Below, one piece after another: positions 1 through 6,553 of a stretch of DNA of 13,090 bases. The notes beneath the pieces were generated by a model. It searched no databases, was not told the origin of the DNA, and was given only the letters and a program-made list of their open reading frames with translations. The stretch is from an uncultured Lachnospiraceae bacterium (GTDB taxonomy: Bacteria > Bacillota_A > Clostridia > Lachnospirales > Lachnospiraceae): the NCBI GenBank assembly GCA_947175285.1, contig CAMWMM010000079.1, forward strand, positions 1 through 13,090, in the 5' to 3' direction. Both the position numbers and the translations under genes were made by a program. The stretch's first letter is position 1, and each line of letters opens with the position of its first letter.

Positions 1-1
1 G

Positions 2-2092
2 GCGGTTGTTTCCGGGCTGATAGGGCGTAAGAGCGGGAAGGTAAGAGATTTTTTTGCGGATTTTGTTGTGGTGAGTGAGTTTTTGATTACGCTTACGGTA
101 TTTTTGACAAATGTCGGGAATGGAGAGGGAGTTAATGACCGTTGTGTTATTTATGGGATCTGTGGATGGAGATTGGGTCTGCAGATAGATGGGTTCCGGA
201 AGGTTTATGTGATGATTGCGGCTTTTATGTGGATGATGACGACGATTCTTTCGAGGGAGTATATGGAGCATCATAAAAATAAAAACCGTTATTATCTGTT
301 CTTTCTTGCAACGCTTGGGGCAACAATGGGAGTATTTCTTTCGTTCGACTTATATACGTTGTTTATCTTTTTTGAAATTATGTCTTTTACTTCCTATGTG
401 TGGGTTGCACAGGAAGAGACACAAATCTCTTTGAAAGCGGCGGCTACTTATCTTGGGGTTGCTATTATCGGCGGTCTGGTGATGTTAATGGGTATCTTTA
501 TGCTTTATTATGAACTGGGCACGGTAGGTATTTATGCGATACATCAGCAGGCATGGGTTTATTTGGTCAGTACTTATCAGAACGGAGGCAGTCAGATGAA
601 ACTGTATGCTGCGGGTGTGTGTATGTTGATCGGCTTCGGAGCCAAAGCAGGCGCATTTCCATTGCATATATGGCTGCCCAAGGCGCATCCTGTTGCACCG
701 GCGCCGGCTTCGGCACTGTTATCCGGTATTTTGACAAAAACCGGTGTTTTCGGTATTTTAATACTGAGCTGTCATCTGTTTTTATATGACGGCAGATGGG
801 GAGCGCTGATTCTGACGCTTGGTGTGATTACGATGTTCGGCGGTGCGCTGTTAGCGGTCTTCTCAATCGACTTAAAAAGGACGTTAGCCTGTTCTTCCAT
901 GTCGCAGATTGGGTTTATTCTGATCGGTATCGGTATGCAGGGACTTTTAGGAGATAAAAATCTGGTTGGCATTTCCCAAAATGGACTCATTTCGCATATG
1001 GAGAATCCTGCCGTGATGATACATGCCATTCACGGAACATTTTTGCATATGATAAATCATTCGATGATTAAACTGGTTCTGTTTATGGCAGCGGGTGTTA
1101 TCTTTATGAATACACACGCGCTTAATCTGAATGAAATAAGAGGGTATGGGCGGAAAAAGCCGTTATTAAAAATAATTTTCTTAATCGGTGCGCTGGCAAT
1201 CGGCGGTGTTCCGTTCTTCGGCGGTTATATCAGTAAAACACTTTTGCATGAGAGTATTCTGGCATACGGCGGCGGAAGTCTGCTGAAAGCGGTGGAAGTT
1301 ATCTTCTTAATAAGCGGCGGTCTGACAGTGGCCTATATGACGAAAATTTTTGCAGCAATATTTGTAGAAAAAAATGAAGATGAAGCAAAACAAAAGCAGT
1401 ATGACGAAAACAGACACTATATGAATAAAGAAAGCGGTTTTGCGCTGACGGTAAGCGCGTTTGCGCTGCTTTTGTGGGGTCTTTTCCCACATGCGCTCAT
1501 GGAGCGGATTGCAGCTTTCGGCGAATACTTTATGGATTTCATGTACCGTTCGGCTTCCAAACATGAAATAGAATATTTCAGCCTTGAGAATCTGAAAGGT
1601 GCGGCGATTTCTATTGCTATCGGCGCAGTGGTATATGTTTTTGTAATACGAAAACTTCTTATGCGTAAGAAAGAATATATCAACGCCTGGCCGAAGTGGC
1701 TGGATATGGAAAATTTAATTTACAGACCGATATTGCTTGTCTTTCTTCCAACGGTATGCGGTATTGCGTGCAGAGTTTGTGACAGTGCAGTTGACACAAT
1801 TGTCGTTTTTCTGCGAAAGACTTTATACAAAGATTCTCCGCTACCGTATGAAAGAAGAGAGGGCAATGCTTTTACTGCGTTTATAGGAAGAATATTGAAT
1901 TTCTGGCAGGCTGTCCGCAATCGTCTGTGGGGCAGAAAACACCCGACACATACGGATTTTGTGCATCTGACAGCAGCCGGTGTGGAGGATTTCAGAGAGA
2001 GCTTTATGATTATCCAAAGAAGTCTTTCGTTCGGACTTTTGATGTTCGGCATCGGACTGGCGCTGACGTTGATTTATATTATATTATGGTAG
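2..2092 (+). CDS. Proton/cation-translocating membrane subunit, NuoL/MrpA/HyfB-like (5' partial)
   Basis: Polytopic membrane subunit of the complex I / Mrp antiporter / membrane-bound hydrogenase family, which moves H+ or Na+ across the cytoplasmic membrane. The frame is open from base 2 (AVVSGLIGRKSGK...) into a GTG at 68, so the true start lies upstream of the window; the GTG has no good ribosome binding site and is probably internal. Counting residues from that GTG, the family's key charged residues are present: Glu103 in FFEIMSF, Lys193 in GFGAKAGAFPLHIWLP, Lys335 after HMINHS, and Lys390 in GVPFFGGYISK. The proline-rich HPVAPAPASALLSG segment is at about 207-220. A long C-terminal part (about 480-674), with amphipathic stretches and a last membrane helix ending IILW, resembles the L/A-type subunits rather than the shorter M/N-type. 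Which complex it belongs to cannot be told without the upstream genes. The MBOAT gene follows 33 bp downstream and could be co-transcribed. Confidence 0.85.
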   Translation, partial: AVVSGLIGRKSGKVRDFFADFVVVSEFLITLTVFLTNVGNGEGVNDRCVIYGICGWRLGLQIDGFRKVYVMIAAFMWMMTTILSREYMEHHKNKNRYYLFFLATLGATMGVFLSFDLYTLFIFFEIMSFTSYVWVAQEETQISLKAAATYLGVAIIGGLVMLMGIFMLYYELGTVGIYAIHQQAWVYLVSTYQNGGSQMKLYAAGVCMLIGFGAKAGAFPLHIWLPKAHPVAPAPASALLSGILTKTGVFGILILSCHLFLYDGRWGALILTLGVITMFGGALLAVFSIDLKRTLACSSMSQIGFILIGIGMQGLLGDKNLVGISQNGLISHMENPAVMIHAIHGTFLHMINHSMIKLVLFMAAGVIFMNTHALNLNEIRGYGRKKPLLKIIFLIGALAIGGVPFFGGYISKTLLHESILAYGGGSLLKAVEVIFLISGGLTVAYMTKIFAAIFVEKNEDEAKQKQYDENRHYMNKESGFALTVSAFALLLWGLFPHALMERIAAFGEYFMDFMYRSASKHEIEYFSLENLKGAAISIAIGAVVYVFVIRKLLMRKKEYINAWPKWLDMENLIYRPILLVFLPTVCGIACRVCDSAVDTIVVFLRKTLYKDSPLPYERREGNAFTAFIGRILNFWQAVRNRLWGRKHPTHTDFVHLTAAGVEDFRESFMIIQRSLSFGLLMFGIGLALTLIYIILW

Positions 2093-2125
2093 TCTGACGG
2101 CAGTAAAAAGGAGGAGATAGTTGCC

Positions 2126-3088
2126 ATGCTTTTCAATTCAATGGAATTTATGATTTTTTTCCCAATCGTTGTATTGGTGTATTTTATCCTGCCTGAAAAA
2201 GCAAAACAGTTTTGGCTGCTTATTGCCAGTTATTATTTTTATATGTGCTGGAATGCAAAATATGCGCTCCTGATTCTTTTTTCTACTGTGATCACATATG
2301 CCAGCGGCCTTTTGATGGAACAAATCAAGCATATGTCATGGGATGATATCCGTAAGGTGAAATATAAGAAGATTGTCGTTGCTCTCAGCTTTACTTTAAA
2401 TTTAGTAATACTGTTTTATTTTAAATATATCAACTTTGCATTTTCCATTGTGAGCGGTGTCTTCCGCAGCATACATATCGAATTGCATGTACCGGAGTTT
2501 GATATTATACTTCCGGTTGGAATTTCTTTCTATACTTTTCAGGCGCTCAGCTATACAATGGATGTTTACAGAGATGAAATATATGCGGAAAAGAATTTTT
2601 TCCGTTACGCATTGTTTGTCTCTTTTTTCCCGCAGTTAGTGGCGGGACCGATTGAACGGTCAAAAAATCTGTTAAAGCAGCTGGATAATCCACAGAAATT
2701 TGATTTTGACAGGGCAAGAGAAGGCTTTCTTTTAATGTTATGGGGATTTTTCCTAAAGATTGTTCTGGCTGACAGGATAGCTGTGTTTGTGGATACGGTG
2801 TATGCAGATTTTGAGACTTATGGAGGCACATATCTGCTTGTTGCGACCTTACTGTTTGCGATACAGATATACTGTGATTTTTATGGATATTCTGTAATTG
2901 CTATGGGAGCTGCAAAAATCCTGGGCGTTCAGCTGATGGAAAATTTTGACGCACCATATTTGTCCGTTTCGGTGGCTGAGTTCTGGAGAAGGTGGCACAT
3001 CTCTTTGACATCATGGTTCAAGGACTATCTGTATATTCCACTTGGGGGGGGCACAAAGGGAAAATCAGAAAATATATTAATAAAATGA
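2126..3088 (+). CDS. MBOAT membrane O-acyltransferase, N-terminal part (gene 2126-3618 frameshifted at G8)
   Basis: First 320 codons of an AlgI/DltB-like MBOAT protein, a polytopic enzyme that passes acyl (often acetyl) groups across the membrane for modification of an extracellular polymer. The start is supported by AAGGAGG at 2108-2114, 11 bp upstream. It opens MLFNSMEFMIFFPIV, as is usual for the family, with PVGISFYTFQALSY at 130-143, FFPQLVAGPIER at 167-178, and WRRWH (His291) leading to YLYIPLGG at about 288-308. After PLGG the frame meets eight G residues (3044-3051), turns into unrelated residues and stops at 3088. The family continuation (HKGKIRKY..., then WHGA) lies in the other frame. 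This product alone would lack the catalytic His of WHGA and would probably be inactive. One extra G (nine in all) would give a continuous protein of about 497 residues, normal for the family, with PLGG-two residues-KG spacing. Mutation, phase variation, slippage and sequencing error all remain possible. Confidence 0.85.
   Translation: MLFNSMEFMIFFPIVVLVYFILPEKAKQFWLLIASYYFYMCWNAKYALLILFSTVITYASGLLMEQIKHMSWDDIRKVKYKKIVVALSFTLNLVILFYFKYINFAFSIVSGVFRSIHIELHVPEFDIILPVGISFYTFQALSYTMDVYRDEIYAEKNFFRYALFVSFFPQLVAGPIERSKNLLKQLDNPQKFDFDRAREGFLLMLWGFFLKIVLADRIAVFVDTVYADFETYGGTYLLVATLLFAIQIYCDFYGYSVIAMGAAKILGVQLMENFDAPYLSVSVAEFWRRWHISLTSWFKDYLYIPLGGGTKGKSENILIK
3044..3051 (+). repeat. G8 mononucleotide tract at the MBOAT frame break
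   Basis: Eight consecutive G follow CTT in the conserved PLGG codons. With eight G the reading frame changes and ends at 3088. With nine (or six) it joins the frame that runs to 3616-3618. Nine G keeps the two-residue spacing between LGG and KG usual in this family. Tracts of this length are prone to slipped-strand change in length. Confidence 0.9.
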
Positions 3089-3618
3089 TAGTATTTCTAG
3101 TCAGCGGATTATGGCATGGAGCGGATTTATCCTATGTTATCTGGGGAGGAATCAATGGATTTTATCAGGTTGCAGGGGAGATATTAGCGCCTGTGCGTAA
3201 TAAAGCTGTTTCGATGTTTGGACTCCACAGAGAATCATTAGGGCATAGACTTTTACATATGACAGCAACCTTTCTGTTGGTGGACTTTTCTTGGATATTC
3301 TTTAGGGCTGATGGAATAAATGCTTTAAGAATTATTAAGCATATGATCACTGTGAAAAATCCCTGGATTTTATTAGACGGCTCTCTGTATCAGTGTGGGC
3401 TTGACAGTAAGAATTTCTGGTTGATGCTTTTATGCATGGGAATTCTTTTATTTGCTGATTGCTGCAAATATAAAGGAATTCAGATAAGAAATGTGATTGT
3501 AAAACAGGATGATTGGTTTCGTTGGATTTTTATTGCATTTGCAGTTTGGAGTATTTTGACTTTTGGAATATGGGGAACACAGTACAATGAAGCTAATTTT
3601 ATATATTTTCAGTTTTAA
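3052..3618 (+). CDS. MBOAT membrane O-acyltransferase, C-terminal part with catalytic His (same broken gene)
   Basis: Second part of the MBOAT gene, in the frame one base away from 2126-3088. From 3052 it reads HKGKIRKYINKM, then FLVSGLWHGADLSYVIWGG. The His of WHGA is the near-invariant active-site residue and would be about residue 331 of the restored protein. Later come DFSWIFFRAD and several membrane helices, and the end FGIWGTQYNEANFIYFQF matches the usual MBOAT C-terminus. So the protein is intact to its last residue apart from the one frame break. The frame is also open upstream to a GTG at 2992, but that codon lies inside the conserved WRRWH region read out of frame and is unlikely to be a real start. 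The stop codon (3616-3618) is embedded in the ribosome binding site of the next gene, which suggests translational coupling. Confidence 0.8.
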   Translation, partial: HKGKIRKYINKMIVFLVSGLWHGADLSYVIWGGINGFYQVAGEILAPVRNKAVSMFGLHRESLGHRLLHMTATFLLVDFSWIFFRADGINALRIIKHMITVKNPWILLDGSLYQCGLDSKNFWLMLLCMGILLFADCCKYKGIQIRNVIVKQDDWFRWIFIAFAVWSILTFGIWGTQYNEANFIYFQF

Positions 3619-3627
3619 GGGGGGGAG
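3616..3627 (+). promoter_or_regulatory. Ribosome binding site built on a G7 tract
   Basis: TAAGGGGGGGAG lies just before the ATG at 3630. TAAGG followed by G-for-A (a G-U wobble) and GG can pair with the 16S rRNA 3' end, leaving about 6 bases to the ATG. The TAA is also the stop of the MBOAT gene. Seven G in a row (3619-3625) means that slippage here would change the spacing and perhaps the strength of translation. Confidence 0.6.
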
Positions 3628-3629
3628 TT

Positions 3630-5099
3630 ATGAGGAATCAGAATGGAAGAATAAAAGCGGTAATAGGATGTATTATAACATTGGGGCTTATCATAATGTC
3701 TCTAAGATATTCCACTGATTTAATGGAGCGCAAAAGCAGTGATTTAAAGTATGCGGCGTTTTTCAAGCAGGAGGCAGACTTTGATGTTTTGTTTATGGGG
3801 TCAAGCCATGTTATTAATGGTATTTTTCCAATGGAACTTTGGAACGATTACGGAATCGTATCTTATAATTTTGGGGGACATGGAAATCGGTTGGCTACGT
3901 CCTATTGGGTAATGGAGAATGCGTTTGATTATACATCTCCCCAATTGATAGTTGTTGACTGTTATATGTTATCTGATACAAGTAAAATAGTTCCGGATTT
4001 TTCACATACTCATTCCGTGTTTGATACATTTCCACTGAGTAAAACCAAGGTTAATGCGGTGTTTGATTTAATGGAGATGGAAATAGAGGAGGAAGAAACC
4101 GACACAGACAATAATAAAAGGGTTGTAAACCGGATGGAACTGTTATGGAATTACACTGTCTATCATAGCCGTTGGAATGAGTTGGAAGAAGTTGATTTTC
4201 AACCGGAAGCTGGAAAAGAAAAAGGTGCAGAATCAAGAATTGCGGTACGGATTCCTGAAAGGAAAGACAAAATTCCGGCGGAAAGTAAACTGGAGGAAGA
4301 TACCATATCTGTTGAATATCTCGAAAAAATGATTCAAGACTGTCAGAATAGAGAAATTGATGTTTTACTTACATATCTTCCATTTCCGGCAGGAGAAAAA
4401 GCACAGAGAGAGGCAAATCGTGTATATGATATTGCAGAGAGATATGGTGTAAATTATATTAATTTTCTGGATATGGATATTGTAAGCAGGGAAACTGATT
4501 ATTATGACAATGACCACTTAAATCCTTCAGGAGCAAAAAAAGTGACGGATTACCTGGGACAGTATATAATGGAGCATTATTCCATATCAGATCAAAGGGA
4601 AAATATAGTATATAGTGACTGGTACACAGATTATGCGGATTACGCGGAATACAAGATAAGTAATCTTAGAATGGTAGAGTCATTGGATAATTATCTGATG
4701 CTTTTGGCGGATAAGAACTATTCGGTAGTGGTTGAGATTAATGACCCTTTAGTTTGGAACTATGATTCTTATATTCATCTGTTTGAGAACCTGGGAGTAA
4801 ACAGTAGTGAAATTACGAAAAATACAGACTTTATTGTGATACAGGAAGCGGGAAGACAGGCGGTTTGTTTTGAAAATTTTCATGAATCTGGAAGTCATGA
4901 AATGACGGCGATGGGGGAGTTTAGTCTGTTTATGTCAGAAACAGGCGATTATGGAGTGTTTTTAGATAATGAAGAACTCTATACAGTAACGGGCGAGGAA
5001 AATATAAATGTTAACATACGGATTATCACAATAGATAAAAGTACGGCAGAGATAGTGGATAAGCGCAGCTTTTCTAATGAAGGAGAAAAAGCACGGTAG
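3630..5099 (+). CDS. Membrane-anchored SGNH-hydrolase-like protein (AlgJ/DltD-type partner of MBOAT) with extra C-terminal domain
   Basis: Probable extracytoplasmic acyltransferase or esterase working with the MBOAT protein encoded just upstream. Residues 8-26 form one membrane segment, so the rest should lie outside the cell. SGNH blocks are visible: DVLFMGSSH at 52-60 with the likely nucleophile Ser59, an N/G block SYNFGGHGNR at 78-87, and the Asp/His pair in YYDNDHLNPSGAKK (Asp293, His296). Residues about 148-225 form a charged, acidic insert. Residues about 328-489 are additional to the usual SGNH core. Their pattern (LDNYLMLLADKNYSVVVEIND, a middle with INDPLVW, an end with IRIITIDKSTAEIVDKRSF) resembles the ILEI/FAM3-like lectin-type domain found on some Clostridia surface proteins, but this is from memory of the pattern only. 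The gene looks more AT-rich than rarA, as expected of a variable surface-polymer locus. Substrate is unknown. Confidence 0.75.
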   Translation: MRNQNGRIKAVIGCIITLGLIIMSLRYSTDLMERKSSDLKYAAFFKQEADFDVLFMGSSHVINGIFPMELWNDYGIVSYNFGGHGNRLATSYWVMENAFDYTSPQLIVVDCYMLSDTSKIVPDFSHTHSVFDTFPLSKTKVNAVFDLMEMEIEEEETDTDNNKRVVNRMELLWNYTVYHSRWNELEEVDFQPEAGKEKGAESRIAVRIPERKDKIPAESKLEEDTISVEYLEKMIQDCQNREIDVLLTYLPFPAGEKAQREANRVYDIAERYGVNYINFLDMDIVSRETDYYDNDHLNPSGAKKVTDYLGQYIMEHYSISDQRENIVYSDWYTDYADYAEYKISNLRMVESLDNYLMLLADKNYSVVVEINDPLVWNYDSYIHLFENLGVNSSEITKNTDFIVIQEAGRQAVCFENFHESGSHEMTAMGEFSLFMSETGDYGVFLDNEELYTVTGEENINVNIRIITIDKSTAEIVDKRSFSNEGEKAR

Positions 5100-5129
5100 A
5101 GTAACGGCTATAACTACTAAATATTGTAT

Positions 5130-5158
5130 TTGCGCTTCTTCCTTTAAAATGTTAAGAT
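5130..5158 (+). promoter_or_regulatory. Candidate promoter for rarA
   Basis: TTGCGC (5130-5135), a 17-base spacer and TAAGAT (5153-5158) lie in the 116-bp gap between the SGNH gene and rarA. The hexamers are only fair matches (3/6 and 4/6), but the spacing is ideal and the GC content rises sharply in the gene after it. No terminator hairpin was seen in the same gap, so read-through from upstream is also possible. Confidence 0.35.
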
Positions 5159-5215
5159 ATAAGAGATACGCGTAAAGATTGGATAGAAGAAAACAGGATG
5201 AGAGCGTGAACCGGC

Positions 5216-6553
5216 ATGGATTTATTTGAATATATGCGAAATACGAACATGGAAAAAGAGTCTCCCCTTGCGGCGAGACTGCGGCCTGTTACGCTCGATG
5301 AGGTGGTAGGGCAGCAGCATATTATCGGAAAAGATAAGCTGCTTTACCGTGCGATTATGGCGGACAAACTCAGTTCCATTATCTTTTACGGACCTCCCGG
5401 AACCGGTAAAACAACGCTTGCCAAAGTTATTGCCAATACGACCAGTGCGGAGTTTACGCAGATTAACGCGACTGTGGCGGGCAAGAAAGACATGGAAGCC
5501 GTAGTGGAGCAGGCGAAGAACATAAGCGGCATGTACGGCAAAAAGACCATTCTGTTCATTGATGAAATCCATCGTTTTAATAAAGGACAGCAGGACTATC
5601 TGCTGCCGTTTGTAGAAGACGGGACACTGATTCTAATCGGTGCAACAACGGAAAATCCGTATTTTGAAGTCAACGGAGCGTTACTGTCCCGTTCCATTAT
5701 CTTTGAATTGAAACCCCTGTCAAAAGAAGACATTAAAACATTGCTCATGCGGGCGGTGTATGATAAAGACAAAGGCATGGGGGCTTATGACGCCGTTATT
5801 GAGGAAGACGCCGTAGAATTCCTTGCGGAGCTTTCAGGCGGGGATGCCAGACATGCTTTGAATGCGGTCGAACTCGGCGTTATGACAACAGAGCGTGGCG
5901 AAGACGGCAAAATACATATCACGCTGGCGGTAGCGGAGGAATGTATTCAGAAGAGGGTCATCCGCTATGATAAGTCGGGAGACAGCCACTACGATACGAT
6001 ATCGGCATTTATTAAAAGCATGAGAGGTTCGGACCCGGATGCTGCGGTTTACTATTTAGGCAGAATGCTGTATGCGGGGGAGAGCGTTACCTTTATTGCA
6101 AGAAGAATTATGATATGCGCTTCGGAGGATGTCGGGAATGCAGACCCTAATGCGTTGACTGTGGCAGTCAGTGCGTCGCTTGCGGTCGAAAGAGTGGGTA
6201 TGCCGGAGGCACAGATTATTTTAGCGCATGCAGCAGCTTATGTTGCCTGTGCACCTAAGAGCAATTCCTGCAGTCAGGCGATTTTTGAAGTAATGGAGGC
6301 AGTAGAGCAGACCGGTAATCTGCCGATTCCGGTGCATTTGCAGGACGCACATTACAAGGGAGCCGCAAAGCTCGGGCATGGAACGGGTTATAAATATGCA
6401 CATGATTATCCGAATCATTATGTCAGTCAGCAATATCTGCCTTATGAATTAAACGGACGGGAATTTTATCGTCCATCCGGCAACGGATATGAAGTGAAAA
6501 TTAAGGAACATATGAAACGTATAAAGGAAGAAACTGCGCATGAGTCAAAATAA
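5216..6553 (+). CDS. rarA: Replication-associated recombination protein A, AAA+ ATPase (RarA/MgsA)
   Basis: Cytoplasmic AAA+ ATPase of the clamp-loader group that acts at stalled or gapped replication forks; the family forms tetramers and works with SSB and recombination proteins. Seen in order: PLAARLRP and the VVGQQHIIG motif at 17-38, Walker A GPPGTGKTT at 59-67, Walker B and DEIH in ILFIDEIHRFNKGQQD at 112-127, sensor 1 in IGATTENP at 141-148, the arginine finger in LLSRS (Arg159), and sensor 2 GGDAR (Arg212). The C-terminal half contains the MgsA-type segment DAAVYYLGRMLYAGES and ARRIMICASEDVGNADP, then the conserved ending with HYVSQQYLPYEL. At 445 residues the length is normal. ATG 5216 is the first in-frame start after an in-frame TGA at 5207. 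A weak AGGATGAG lies 13 bases upstream, which is a little far. Its end overlaps the next gene by 14 bp. Confidence 0.95.
   Translation: MDLFEYMRNTNMEKESPLAARLRPVTLDEVVGQQHIIGKDKLLYRAIMADKLSSIIFYGPPGTGKTTLAKVIANTTSAEFTQINATVAGKKDMEAVVEQAKNISGMYGKKTILFIDEIHRFNKGQQDYLLPFVEDGTLILIGATTENPYFEVNGALLSRSIIFELKPLSKEDIKTLLMRAVYDKDKGMGAYDAVIEEDAVEFLAELSGGDARHALNAVELGVMTTERGEDGKIHITLAVAEECIQKRVIRYDKSGDSHYDTISAFIKSMRGSDPDAAVYYLGRMLYAGESVTFIARRIMICASEDVGNADPNALTVAVSASLAVERVGMPEAQIILAHAAAYVACAPKSNSCSQAIFEVMEAVEQTGNLPIPVHLQDAHYKGAAKLGHGTGYKYAHDYPNHYVSQQYLPYELNGREFYRPSGNGYEVKIKEHMKRIKEETAHESK

Noticed and set aside
68..70. GTG at 68 as the true start of the first gene
   Set aside because: The frame continues upstream to base 2 with a plausible membrane-protein N-terminus, and there is no ribosome binding site before the GTG.
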